Notes: generated by a model from the letters alone, not told the origin. 38,368 nt of DNA from Candidatus Bipolaricaulota bacterium (GCA_025061735.1 JANXAU010000017.1:1-38368); one strand, 5' to 3'. Numbered from the stretch's first letter, positions 1-6,772 are shown. A program made the numbers and translations.

Positions 1-70
1 TATCTCTATCGGCGCGCTCACGCACTCCGTCAGAGCGATAGATATGCATCTAGAGGTGCTGGTGCCATGA
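1..70 (+). CDS. nadC: Quinolinate phosphoribosyltransferase (NadC), C-terminal end only
   Basis: Only the last 22 codons are present, read from base 2 to the TGA at 68-70. The peptide contains ISIGALTHSVRAIDMHLEV, which matches the usual NadC C-terminus (a G-ALTHS motif followed by a short amphipathic tail). NadC converts quinolinate and PRPP to nicotinate mononucleotide. The stop codon overlaps the nadA start as ATGA, so the two genes are translationally coupled, and NadA makes the substrate of NadC. The neighbour and the motif support each other. The rest of the gene lies outside the window. Confidence 0.85.
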   Translation, partial: ISIGALTHSVRAIDMHLEVLVP

Positions 71-1020
71 CCGTCGTCGAACAGTTGGAGATCACCGAAG
101 AGATCAAGCGACTCAAGGCCGAGAAGAACGCCGTGATCTTGGCGCACAACTATCAGTTGCCCGAAGTGCAAGACTGCGCGGACTTCGTCGGCGACTCTTT
201 GGGGCTGTCCCAAGCGGCAGCCAAGACCGATGCCGATATTATCGTCTTCTGCGGGGTGCACTTCATGGCCGAGACGGCCTCGATCATCTGTCCGGAGAAG
301 AAGGTCTTGTTGCCCGATCTCGAAGCGGGCTGCTCGCTCGCCGCGACGATCAACGCTGAGCAACTGCGCCAATGGAAGGCCCAGCACCCCAACGCCGTCG
401 TCGTCGCGTATGTGAACACAACCGCGGAAGTGAAGGCCGAAGCAGATTATTGCTGCACGTCTACAAACGCCGTGAAAGTCGTTCAGGCGATCCCGCCTGA
501 TAAAGAGATCCTCTTTCTGCCCGATATGTTCTTGGGCGCGTACATCGAGAGAGTCACAGGGCGCAAGATGCACATCTGGATGGGGGAGTGTCACGTGCAC
601 GCGGGGATTCGTCCTCAAGACGTAGAGGCCGCGCGTGCTGCCCATCCCGACGCGGAGCTGCTGGTGCATCCAGAGTGTGGATGTTCTACGTCATGTATGT
701 ATCTGCAAGCCGCAGGTGCGCTGAAAGATTTTAAGACGAAGATCTTCTCTACGGAAGGGATGATCCGCTACGCGAAGGAATCACCCAGCCGGGAGTTCAT
801 CGTGGCAACCGAGGTGGGGATTCTGCATCGGATGAAGAAAGAAGCGCCGGGGAAGAGATTCTATCCGGCCAATCCCAACGCGATCTGCGAATATATGAAG
901 AAAATAACTCTAGAGAAGGTCTTGAGATCGCTGCGGGAAGAGATCTACGAGATTCGCGTGCCGGAGCCGACGGCGAGCCGAGCGCGAAGAGCGATTGAGC
1001 GAATGTTAGCGATTGTTTGA
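67..1020 (+). CDS. nadA: Quinolinate synthase
   Basis: NadA condenses iminoaspartate with dihydroxyacetone phosphate to quinolinate in de novo NAD synthesis and needs an oxygen-sensitive [4Fe-4S] cluster. At 317 residues it is the compact type known from thermophiles. The three cluster cysteines are visible: C89 in LEAGCSLA, C175 in WMGECHVHAG and C274 in NPNAICEYMK. Other family motifs are ILAHNYQ near residue 24 and HPECGCS near 201. The ATG at 67 overlaps the nadC stop, with GAGGTG just upstream as ribosome site. No nadB is visible, so the aspartate-oxidising partner must lie upstream or elsewhere. Confidence 0.97.
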   Translation: MTVVEQLEITEEIKRLKAEKNAVILAHNYQLPEVQDCADFVGDSLGLSQAAAKTDADIIVFCGVHFMAETASIICPEKKVLLPDLEAGCSLAATINAEQLRQWKAQHPNAVVVAYVNTTAEVKAEADYCCTSTNAVKVVQAIPPDKEILFLPDMFLGAYIERVTGRKMHIWMGECHVHAGIRPQDVEAARAAHPDAELLVHPECGCSTSCMYLQAAGALKDFKTKIFSTEGMIRYAKESPSREFIVATEVGILHRMKKEAPGKRFYPANPNAICEYMKKITLEKVLRSLREEIYEIRVPEPTASRARRAIERMLAIV

Positions 1021-1293
1021 GATAAAGCTAGACTGGGACGATGAGAGTGTCGAGCACATTGCGCGCCATTGCATTGAACCTGAAGAGGTTGAATCGGTCT
1101 GTCGAAGGCGCCATCTTCGCGAGCGTGGACGACAAAAGGCTTGTATATATTGGGTCAAACTGAAGAAGGGCGCTATTTGTTTATTGTACTAGCACGACGG
1201 CGTTCTGGGCACTATCGCGTGATAACAGCTCGCGAGATGACAGAGAACGAGCGGCGGCGCTATCGCAAGAGATTAAGAAAGAGAAGAATATGA
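1013..1293 (+). pseudogene. BrnT-like ribonuclease toxin, frameshifted
   Basis: Two adjacent frames together give one BrnT-like protein. The first runs from a possible TTG start at 1013 (MFEIKLDWDDESVEHIARH) and stops at the TAG near 1186. The second picks up around 1139 with LYILGQTEEGRYLF, then RVITAREMTENERRRY, and ends in a TGA that overlaps the ATG of the next gene (ATGA). These are the hallmarks of BrnT (FEWDE..., GqTe-GRyL, ARxMt-xERRxY). The change of frame corresponds to one missing base near 1100-1145, in a stretch containing CAAAAGG. It could be a real inactivating mutation, an assembly error or recoding. The overlapping antitoxin supports a former or still active toxin-antitoxin operon. 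Confidence 0.7.
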
Positions 1294-1568
1294 GTAAGAA
1301 GATCAGCTCGAAGATTCCTCGCTTTCGATCCGTTACAGAAGAGCGTCGTTTTTGGGAGACCCATGATGCGTTTGACACTCTTGGTGAGGAGGGCTGGGAG
1401 GTTGTCGAGGCGGGAACGCCAGTGCGCTCGTTGTACGTCGTCCGAGTAGGTCGTCATGGAGCGCTCGTGCGCATTCCCAAAGCGTTCTTAAAACAGCTGA
1501 GAGCCAAAAATGGGCAGAAGTTGCGGGTATGGACAGAAGGGAGCAAACTCATTCTGGAGACAGAATGA
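1290..1568 (+). CDS. Antitoxin of the BrnT-like module, with FWETHD and AbrB-like parts
   Basis: This 92-residue protein is encoded directly after the toxin reading frame with an ATGA overlap. The N-terminal part (KIPRFRSVTEERRFWETHD, residues 8-26) matches the start of BrnA/CopG-type antitoxins that pair with BrnT. Residues 47-92 look instead like an AbrB/MazE-type swapped-hairpin DNA-binding domain: GALVRIPKAFLKQL followed by a GQKLRVWTEGSKLIL strand pair. By inference it neutralises the toxin through the N-terminal region and represses the operon through the C-terminal domain. The combination is uncommon as far as I know. Since the toxin is frameshifted, the antitoxin may now be an orphan. 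Confidence 0.65.
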   Translation: MSKKISSKIPRFRSVTEERRFWETHDAFDTLGEEGWEVVEAGTPVRSLYVVRVGRHGALVRIPKAFLKQLRAKNGQKLRVWTEGSKLILETE

Positions 1569-1589
1569 AAAAAACGAGAAAGGAGTCTG

Positions 1590-2354
1590 ATGCTGGAGCG
1601 TCTTTCGTGGCTGAGGGCACGGGAGCTGTTTCGCACGGCTAAAGTCGCGCTGATCCCCGTGGGCAGCACCGAGCAGCACGGGCAGCATCTCCCCTTGGGC
1701 ACGGACTTTCTGACCGCGCAGACGTTAGCCGAATCCGTCGCTAAAGAATTGAATCTCGTCTGCACCCCCGTCATCCCCGTAGGCATCTCCGACCATCATA
1801 GACAGTTCTGGGGGACGCTCTGGGTTACACCCACTACGTTTCGCTGTTATATGAGAGAGATTGCGCAGAGTTTGGCCTATCATGGGATCAAGCGCTTGAT
1901 TTATGTGAACGGGCACGGCGGCAACAACGCTGCCCTGCAAGAAGTCTGTCGCGATCTGCGCCGAGAAGGGATTTTTTCCGTGCTCTATGCGTGGTGGCTC
2001 GACCCCGAAGTGCAGAAACTGCTGAATGAGCTGTTCAAGAGCCGTGGGACGCACGCGGGCGCGAGCGAGACGTCCATCGTTTGGGCGATAGACGCGAATT
2101 TAGTAGATCAAGCGCAGATGGAGGTCGCGGCGCGCGGGGCTTCTGAGGTCTTTGCCACGACCAAAGACGGTGCGCCCCTGCCCTTGGACACGCTAGATTT
2201 TTCGCAATCAGGAGCGACGCTCGATCCGCGAGAAGCCTCTCCCGAAGCGGGACGAAAGATTCTGCGCACCGCACAAGAGCGCTTGGCGAAGCTCGCCCTC
2301 TGGCTGCAAGAGGCCCCTGAGAAAGAGTTACAGAGCAAGCCGCATCTGCTTTAG
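1590..2354 (+). CDS. Creatininase-family amidohydrolase
   Basis: At 254 residues this is a typical creatininase-family metalloenzyme. Members hydrolyse cyclic or formyl amides such as creatinine or FAPy, and MftE-type members cleave peptides. Metal and active-site motifs are clear: E28 and H30 in GSTEQHGQHLPLGTD (residues 26-40), NGHGGNN near 109, and a HAGASET segment near 152 carrying the further acidic ligand. The ATG at 1590 follows GAAAGGAGTCTG, a good ribosome site. Substrate cannot be read from the sequence. No creatine or mycofactocin genes are nearby, so a specific name is not justified. Confidence 0.85.
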   Translation: MLERLSWLRARELFRTAKVALIPVGSTEQHGQHLPLGTDFLTAQTLAESVAKELNLVCTPVIPVGISDHHRQFWGTLWVTPTTFRCYMREIAQSLAYHGIKRLIYVNGHGGNNAALQEVCRDLRREGIFSVLYAWWLDPEVQKLLNELFKSRGTHAGASETSIVWAIDANLVDQAQMEVAARGASEVFATTKDGAPLPLDTLDFSQSGATLDPREASPEAGRKILRTAQERLAKLALWLQEAPEKELQSKPHLL

Positions 2355-2372
2355 TTACAAGCTGACAGCAGA

Positions 2373-2711
2373 TTACTTAGTCGTAGGCATCTTAGGGGGA
2401 GAGATCACGCTTCTGCGCTTGAGGATGTAGCCCCACACTGCAAGATAGGCCAGCACGGCTACCACGCGCATCCAAGGATGGAGCGGGTTAGGGCTGTCGA
2501 AGATGGTATCCATCAAGCCGTAAGTAACCACCCTAGCCGATGCTACAATTCCTCCTGCCCATAAGCAAAACTTTATCACACGCGGGTATTTGATCTCCGA
2601 TGCTGGCATTCTAACAAAGACGAACCATTGGAAAATCAAAACCAATACAAAACCAAACTTCATCCATATATCTACTTCTGTTGCGATCGCTGCTCTTGTG
2701 GCCTCATCCAT
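2373..2711 (-). CDS. Small membrane protein, unknown function
   Basis: I do not recognise the family. The 112-residue product has three likely membrane helices: around FGFVLVLIFQWFVFV, then VIKFCLWAGGIVASARVV, then VVAVLAYLAVWGYIL. The C-terminus is basic (KRRSVISPPK). Two starts are possible. The ATG at 2720 abuts AAGGAG with no spacing, whereas the ATG at 2711 lies 9 nt from it and is preferred. A strong promoter (TTGACT, 17 nt, TAAAAT) precedes it. It is a single gene convergent with the creatininase-family gene, whose stop is 18 nt away. Confidence 0.7.
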   Translation of the reverse strand: MDEATRAAIATEVDIWMKFGFVLVLIFQWFVFVRMPASEIKYPRVIKFCLWAGGIVASARVVTYGLMDTIFDSPNPLHPWMRVVAVLAYLAVWGYILKRRSVISPPKMPTTK

Positions 2712-2734
2712 AGCGGCCATCTCCTTACTTTCAT

Positions 2735-2763
2735 ATTTTAAACCCTCTGCGACTCTTAGTCAA
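2735..2763 (-). promoter_or_regulatory. Sigma-70-type promoter for the small membrane protein
   Basis: Reading leftward, TTGACT (2763-2758) and TAAAAT (2740-2735) are separated by exactly 17 nt. Transcription should start near 2728, giving a short leader that contains the AAGGAG ribosome site. Confidence 0.65.
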
Positions 2764-2835
2764 TTAGAGGCACGCTCGATGAACTCCAGCTCCTGCTGGA
2801 GGTTCTTGGGGGTGTACATCAAAACTTTCGCAGCT

Positions 2836-3421
2836 TTATGGGTTCCGCGGCGCGCACGCTTGGGCAGCGCTCTCGTTATAATTGCCCCCTTCGTTGCCCT
2901 CGACGAGATTTTCAGCGCATTCTGAAATATTTTCCGGAATCTCGGCTTGAACGCCGATACCCCGGTTGTTGCGGATCTCATTGCCCGTGAGCTTGCTTAC
3001 CTGTACGCTCTCCTTGAGCACAATCGCGTCGTCATTCTCGAAAAATTGTGATGCTTCGATGGCCCCTAGCGTCGCGTCCCCTTGAGCGAGGAGCGCCGTG
3101 GCGTTCTCGGAGAAGAGGCTGCGCTGCACGTTCAGCAAGCTGCTCTCTTGTGCAAGAATCCCTATACCGTTGCCCACAATCCGGTTCTCCACCACAGTGC
3201 CGCTTGCTTGCCCTTGGAGCACAAGAGCCCCTGTCCCAAGCCCAAATCTTTCGTTATTCTCCAGGACGGAGCGCTCCACCAGGACGAATGCTTCTCCCCC
3301 TACTATCATGCTCCCTTGATTATCCCGCACGGCGCTCTCCAGAAGATGGAGTGGCTATTTTGATTCCTATGAGAACGAATAGACCGACCAGACGCACGCC
3401 GCGCACGACGACGGACATCAT
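2836..3421 (-). pseudogene. Decayed secreted right-handed beta-helix protein
   Basis: A start with a good ribosome site (AGGAGG, 9 nt, ATG at 3421) opens a signal peptide (MSVVVRGVRLVGLFVLIGI) but stops after 33 codons at 3320. In another frame, from about 3350 to 2836, lies a beta-helix segment of about 165 residues. It has repeated asparagine-ladder turns: VLENNERFG, VVENRIVGNGIG, SLFSENATAL, QFFENDDAI, NEIRNNRGIG. The body resembles the beta-helix region of the intact gene at 12009. The simplest reading is a deletion plus frameshift that removed most of an exported beta-helix protein. An ATG at 3330 could still start a truncated protein without a signal peptide, but that is unlikely to be functional. 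Confidence 0.6.
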
Positions 3422-3503
3422 AAGTCTCGACCTCCTGTATCTCCTTGCTTGGCTGAAGGCAGTCGGCGATCTTCCTAGGTCTCACCTGGGAGCTATTACC
3501 GCA

Positions 3504-3533
3504 GCGGGCCGCAGGCCGCGCGCGGCCCGCCGC
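3504..3533. repeat. Palindromic GC-rich repeat, copy 1
   Basis: This copy holds a 29-bp sequence (3505-3533) found identically at 4070-4098. It folds as a hairpin: GCGGGCCGC at 3504-3512 pairs with GCGGCCCGC at 3522-3530. It lies 57 nt beyond the stop codon of the RelE-type gene, as REP-type elements often do. The two copies bracket the toxin-antitoxin pair. Confidence 0.75.
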
Positions 3534-3589
3534 TGTTGCACCCTGATCGCTGAGAGCTGTCGCGACGCGTGCCTACTTCTCCAGACCAT

Positions 3590-3847
3590 CTAGTAGGCTC
3601 TGGCACGATGCTTAATTCGATAGACCCGAACCTCCTTGGCTTGATCGTCCACGCTGTAGAGAATACGCCAATCCCCTACGCGGACACGATACCCGGGCGG
3701 ATGGACATCGCGGAGTTTTCTCACCCCTGGGGGACGGGGATTTTGCTCCAGCTCCAGCAGACGTTGGCGCACCCGACGCGCCACCACAGGATCGAGCCTG
3801 CGCAGATCCCGTTGAGCTGCCTCCTCCACCAGAACCCGGTAGCTCAT
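3590..3847 (-). CDS. RelE/ParE-family toxin
   Basis: The 85-residue basic protein has the RelE/ParE fold signature: YRVLVEEAAQRDLRRLD at the start, a central RKLRD...YRVRVGDWRILYSVDD, and a final VRVYRIKHRARAY strand. RelE members cleave mRNA on the ribosome, while ParE members poison gyrase. The sequence looks closer to RelE (GDWRILY, terminal KHR-AY), but the target cannot be assigned safely. The start overlaps the antitoxin stop by 4 nt. Confidence 0.85.
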   Translation of the reverse strand: MSYRVLVEEAAQRDLRRLDPVVARRVRQRLLELEQNPRPPGVRKLRDVHPPGYRVRVGDWRILYSVDDQAKEVRVYRIKHRARAY

Positions 3848-4038
3848 TCCCCAAGGGGATGGCCCTCAGCTTTGAGTTGCCGAAGGAACTCCCGAAGCTC
3901 GACGGCCTTGGTGGGATCGGACTCGGCGATAGCTTGCTCTAGGTCGAGGAGATCTTCGAGATCTTCGAGCAACTGGGCGACGACCGTGTCGGGCAGCCGG
4001 TCAATGAGCTGCTTGGCGCGTTCCTTGAGGGCGCTCAT
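3844..4038 (-). CDS. Antitoxin partner of the RelE-type toxin
   Basis: This 64-residue acidic, helical protein has the leucine-rich stretch VVAQLLEDLEDLLDLEQAI in the middle. It is encoded immediately before the toxin with a 4-nt overlap, the usual antitoxin-first order. The N-terminal segment MSALKERAKQLIDRLPD resembles short antitoxins of the RelB/DUF2281 kind. A clear AAGGAG site precedes the ATG, and TATAAT lies at 4064-4059. Family naming is uncertain; the role rests on position and composition. Confidence 0.75.
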   Translation of the reverse strand: MSALKERAKQLIDRLPDTVVAQLLEDLEDLLDLEQAIAESDPTKAVELREFLRQLKAEGHPLGE

Positions 4039-4058
4039 AGGGGTCTCCTTTCGGGGCT

Positions 4059-4064
4059 ATTATA
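4059..4064 (-). promoter_or_regulatory. -10 box for the RelE-type toxin-antitoxin operon
   Basis: A perfect TATAAT reads leftward about 20 nt before the antitoxin ATG. No good -35 is present because the palindromic repeat (4070-4098) occupies that place. Hairpin formation or a bound repressor there could affect expression. Confidence 0.45.
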
Positions 4065-4069
4065 CCCGA

Positions 4070-4098
4070 CGGGCCGCAGGCCGCGCGCGGCCCGCCGC
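4070..4098. repeat. Palindromic GC-rich repeat, copy 2
   Basis: This is an identical 29-bp copy of 3505-3533, with CGGGCCGC pairing with GCGGCCCG. It lies 32 nt beyond the stop of the WD40 gene and just upstream of the antitoxin promoter. Confidence 0.75.
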
Positions 4099-4129
4099 GG
4101 CGACAAGCTCAGCCCTGACAGCCCCTCCC

Positions 4130-4936
4130 TCACCTCCCCACCAAGTCGCCGACGTACCACAGTTTGATGGTCTGGTCAGCGGACCCAGAGGCAAGCAGTC
4201 GCCCATCAGGGCTGAATATCACAGACACAATCAAGTTGATCCTGTGCCCAGCAAGGGAGCGGACTTCTTGACCGCTGGTTACCTCCCACAGCTTAATGTT
4301 CCTGTCATTGGCTCCTGAAGCGAGCAGTTGTCCATTGGGGCTGAACGCCACGGACCAGACACCCCGAGTGTGCCCGGAGAGGGTGCGGACCTCGCGCCCG
4401 CTGCTCACCTCCCACAGCTTGATTTCCCCTTGGATGCAGCGGCCAGATCTGTCCGTGCGCCCACAAGAGTCGGAGGCGAGCAGTTGTCCATCAGGACTGA
4501 ATGCCACGGAAAAGACTATGTTTGTGGGCCCGGAGAGGGTACGGACGAGACTGCCACTAGCCACCTCCCACAGCTTGATGGTCTGGTCCAAAGCTCCAGA
4601 GGCAAGGAGTCGTCCATCAGGGCTGAACGCCACAGACCTGACATAGCTTGTGTGTCCAGAGAGGGTGCGGACTTCTTGGCCACTGGCGACCTCCCACAGC
4701 TTGACGGTATTGTCCTGGGCCCCGGAGGCGAGCAGCTTACCATCGGGACTGAACGCCACAGAAGTGACAACGCTCGTGTGCCCGGAGAGGGTGCAGACGG
4801 TGAAGGGCTGGGTGGGCGGACAGCGCACCTCCTGATAGCCCTGCTGCGCGATCCCGACTGGCCCGACGTTCCCCGCGGCCAAGGCTAAGCACACCACGGC
4901 CGCGCCCACTCCGATCAACTTCACGACGCGCCTCAT
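4130..4936 (-). CDS. Secreted WD40-repeat protein, five repeats
   Basis: This 268-residue protein starts with a signal peptide (RRVVKLIGVGAAVVCLALAAG). Five WD40 repeats follow, each of the form LSGHT-V-SVAFSPDG-LLASG-D-TIKLWEV. The third carries an insert with two cysteines (SDSCGRTDRSGRCIQGE), possibly a disulfide outside the cytoplasm. WD40 proteins are beta-propeller binding scaffolds, so no enzymatic role is implied. Five blades is fewer than the usual seven, and the protein ends 6 residues after the last WYV. It is therefore either truncated at the C-terminus, closes by oligomerising, or is a true five-blade form. The repeats are similar enough at DNA level to recombine. Confidence 0.85.
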   Translation of the reverse strand: MRRVVKLIGVGAAVVCLALAAGNVGPVGIAQQGYQEVRCPPTQPFTVCTLSGHTSVVTSVAFSPDGKLLASGAQDNTVKLWEVASGQEVRTLSGHTSYVRSVAFSPDGRLLASGALDQTIKLWEVASGSLVRTLSGPTNIVFSVAFSPDGQLLASDSCGRTDRSGRCIQGEIKLWEVSSGREVRTLSGHTRGVWSVAFSPNGQLLASGANDRNIKLWEVTSGQEVRSLAGHRINLIVSVIFSPDGRLLASGSADQTIKLWYVGDLVGR

Positions 4937-5087
4937 TGGGTATCCCTCCTTCTGAGTGGTCTCAGTTCTGCGCTACCATGCCCAGCACCACCGCCCCAAA
5001 ACTATAGACCATCACCCGCCTAAGCCCGCCCACAGCAGGCTTTGTGAAGACAAAAATTCAAAAAATTTACACCCTGAAGCCGTAGCT

Positions 5088-5096
5088 ATTATAGCA
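5088..5096 (-). promoter_or_regulatory. Extended -10 promoter for the WD40 gene
   Basis: Reading leftward, TGC-TATAAT (5096-5088) is a perfect extended -10. No good -35 is visible. A start near 5081 would give a leader of about 145 nt before the WD40 ATG. I see no gene in the 230 bases between the WD40 gene and the next one. Confidence 0.5.
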
Positions 5097-5166
5097 CAGC
5101 TTGCTCATAGTCTGACACAGCTCAGAGAGAGGGGCGTAATCCCCAATATCGGGCGAACCCGTGCGC

Positions 5167-5628
5167 TCATGGTCGCAGTTGCCCTAAGAAGCGCTCGATC
5201 TCCTGAGCGTAGATATTCTTGAGCTTGAGAGCATCTTCCACAACAAGCGCAACTCGCTTAGGGTCTAGCTCGGCTTCGTACGCATGGCGAAAGAAGTGTC
5301 GGAACGCGCGCAGATTGTCGAGCAATCTGTAGCTCTCTTCCGACAGCAGCGCTGGACGGACCGTCTCGATGGGGATCTTCATGCGCCGCAGAAGTTCTCG
5401 ATGATATTCTGCGCGCTCCGCAATGCGGTTCTCGAAGAATTCAGCGACGATCTTGAACAGATCTTCAAAAGCCGAATAGAGATTGTGCAATTGATATCCT
5501 AAGCTCTCAAGATAAACGGGGTCGTCGAGATGGGCTTGGCGTTCTTCGATCTTGGTGAAAATACGGGCGATCTCTTGACGTTGCGCATCGAGTGAGGCCT
5601 TCAAGAGTGCCCAGCGGGCTTCGTCCAT
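5167..5628 (-). CDS. hepT: HepT-like HEPN ribonuclease toxin
   Basis: This 153-residue helical protein is encoded after a minimal nucleotidyltransferase that overlaps it by 28 nt. It contains R110-HFFR-H115-A-Y117, an exact RX4HXY motif, the catalytic signature of HepT-type HEPN RNases. The flanking helices (YLESLGYQLHNLYSAFEDLFK, and LDNLRAFRHF leading into the motif) fit the four-helix HEPN bundle. In the characterised system MntA transfers AMP to the HepT motif tyrosine and silences it. The same residues are present here, so the same chemistry is likely. The ATG at 5628 lies inside the end of the partner gene. Confidence 0.8.
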   Translation of the reverse strand: MDEARWALLKASLDAQRQEIARIFTKIEERQAHLDDPVYLESLGYQLHNLYSAFEDLFKIVAEFFENRIAERAEYHRELLRRMKIPIETVRPALLSEESYRLLDNLRAFRHFFRHAYEAELDPKRVALVVEDALKLKNIYAQEIERFLGQLRP

Positions 5629-5966
5629 CGGATTCCCTCCCGTATGATCTGATCTTTGCGGGGATGTCTCTCCACCTGCACGATATCCACATCGCGAGCG
5701 AGCCGATCCAAGAGAAACGCGAGCGCTCGGAAGAAATCTTCATCGCGCAGCCCCACAAAAGCAATATCTATGTCGGACTCTTCAGAGAAGCGTTCTGGGC
5801 GCGTGAGCGAGCCGAAGAGATAGGCTTCTGTAAAGATGACTTCTTGAGAGAGTTCAGCGAGGGCTTCGTATACGGTGTGTATCAGCTCTTGGCGGAGCTG
5901 CTCGCGGCGCTCGCGGCGGCGCTCCAACGCTCGATCTAAGATATGCGTTGAGAACTTCGCGCTCAT
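5601..5966 (-). CDS. mntA: MntA-like minimal nucleotidyltransferase antitoxin
   Basis: The protein is 121 residues from the ATG at 5966. It carries the nucleotidyltransferase signature G52-S53 followed by D65-I-D67 (GSLTRPERFSEESDID) and a third acidic strand at DVDIVQV. MntA proteins adenylylate their HEPN toxin partner. The ATG at 5966 is chosen over one at 5990 because TATACT ends exactly 6 nt before it, with TTGCAT 17 nt further upstream. This predicts a leaderless mRNA, and no ribosome site is visible. It is encoded first and overlaps hepT. Confidence 0.82.
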   Translation of the reverse strand: MSAKFSTHILDRALERRRERREQLRQELIHTVYEALAELSQEVIFTEAYLFGSLTRPERFSEESDIDIAFVGLRDEDFFRALAFLLDRLARDVDIVQVERHPRKDQIIREGIRWTKPAGHS

Positions 5967-5972
5967 AGCTCC

Positions 5973-6001
5973 AGTATAGAGCCGTCCCATTGCCGATGCA
6001 A
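5973..6001 (-). promoter_or_regulatory. Promoter of the mntA-hepT operon, leaderless
   Basis: TTGCAT (6001-5996), 17 nt, TATACT (5978-5973), then 6 nt to the ATG at 5966. The predicted start of transcription coincides with the start codon. Confidence 0.6.
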
Positions 6002-6027
6002 AAATGGCGGGAGGCTAAAGCATTCAG

Positions 6028-6033
6028 TATGAT
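6028..6033 (+). promoter_or_regulatory. -10-like box directly before the second HEPN gene
   Basis: TATGAT ends 6 nt before the ATG at 6040, the same spacing as for mntA. No good -35 and no ribosome site are visible, so a leaderless transcript is possible. The two HEPN/nucleotidyltransferase operons share a 73-nt divergent intergenic region. Confidence 0.4.
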
Positions 6034-6039
6034 AACAAT

Positions 6040-6435
6040 ATGCGTGAAGAAGTGCGGTGGTGGCAAGAGGCCGGGCAGAGAGACTTAGCTATGGCTGAGC
6101 GTCTGCTCAAATCCAAATTCTATGAGGGAACCGCATTTCACGCGCAGCAAGCCGCCGAAAAATTTCTCAAAGCTCTCTTAGTGAAATATCGCATAGAGTT
6201 TCGCACCCACTCCTGCGCAGCTATGCTGAAAAAGCTGCACAAAAAGCTTCCTGTTGAGAAGCGATTGCTCACGCTAGCCCGCAAGCTCGACGTGCACTAT
6301 AGCGACGCTCGATATCCCAACAGCGTCGGCGGTTCGCCTCAGGAATTCTACGATGAAGCTATAGCTCAAGAGCTGCTCGACGCAGCCAAGGAGCTGATCG
6401 CCTATGCTGAAAAAGGGCTATCAGAAAGCGATTGA
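6040..6435 (+). CDS. HEPN-domain protein, second HEPN/MNT module
   Basis: This 131-residue HEPN protein has the typical opening (WWQEAGQRDLAMAERLLKSKFY) and the AFHAQQAAEKFLKALLV helix at residues 32-48. The second half has SDARYPNS and a helix with [12 protein letters not shown]. This form is typical of HEPN proteins encoded beside KNTase/MNT partners. No RX4HXY motif is present. R51 and H57 (RIEFRTH) could be the RX4-6H residues, but that is uncertain. By analogy it is a toxin RNase or a substrate-binding partner of the nucleotidyltransferase. The gene overlaps its partner by 32 nt. Confidence 0.8.
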   Translation: MREEVRWWQEAGQRDLAMAERLLKSKFYEGTAFHAQQAAEKFLKALLVKYRIEFRTHSCAAMLKKLHKKLPVEKRLLTLARKLDVHYSDARYPNSVGGSPQEFYDEAIAQELLDAAKELIAYAEKGLSESD

Positions 6436-6772
6436 GCGTTTTATGCGACGGCTCCGCCGCGAGATCCGTCTGCAAGGGGTGATTCTCTTTGGCTCGTGGG
6501 CCAAGGACGAAGCCTACCCCAGCAGCGATCTCGACTTGGCCGTGATCTCTGAAGACTTTCAAGGGCAACACCGCATCGCGCGACGGCTCTTCCTCGCTGA
6601 ACGATGGACCAGCGATGTCCCAGCCGATATTCTTGGGCTGACCCCTCAAGAGTTACGCACCGCGCCATCGCTGTTGGTGCGCGAGATTCTGCAGTACGGC
6701 CAAGTGCTCTTTGATACGGGTTGCGTGACCCAAGCACAAGCGAAACTCAAGGCTTCAGGAGGCAGACGATGA
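6404..6772 (+). CDS. MNT-family nucleotidyltransferase, second module
   Basis: The 122-residue protein contains G30-S31-W...D42-L-D44 ([19 protein letters not shown]), the nucleotidyltransferase metal-binding motif. A further acidic strand is at DVPADILGL. It probably modifies the HEPN protein encoded just before it. In this pair the HEPN gene comes first, whereas in the neighbouring divergent pair the nucleotidyltransferase comes first, so the two modules are not simple duplicates. Its stop overlaps the S-adenosylhomocysteinase ATG as ATGA, which ties a toxin-antitoxin module to a housekeeping gene in one transcript. Confidence 0.82.
   Translation: MLKKGYQKAIERFMRRLRREIRLQGVILFGSWAKDEAYPSSDLDLAVISEDFQGQHRIARRLFLAERWTSDVPADILGLTPQELRTAPSLLVREILQYGQVLFDTGCVTQAQAKLKASGGRR

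Noticed and set aside
2760-2981. Minus-strand frame ending in a plausible peptide (YTPKNLQQELEFIERASN)
   Set aside because: Most of it is an out-of-frame reading of the decayed beta-helix gene. The last 19 residues alone are not enough to call a gene.
4956-5222. Open frame of 88 codons on the plus strand between the WD40 and hepT genes
   Set aside because: It has no ribosome site, crosses the end of hepT, and its composition is not protein-like in the first half. A short IAQLAHSLTQLRERG stretch looked real but matched nothing I know.
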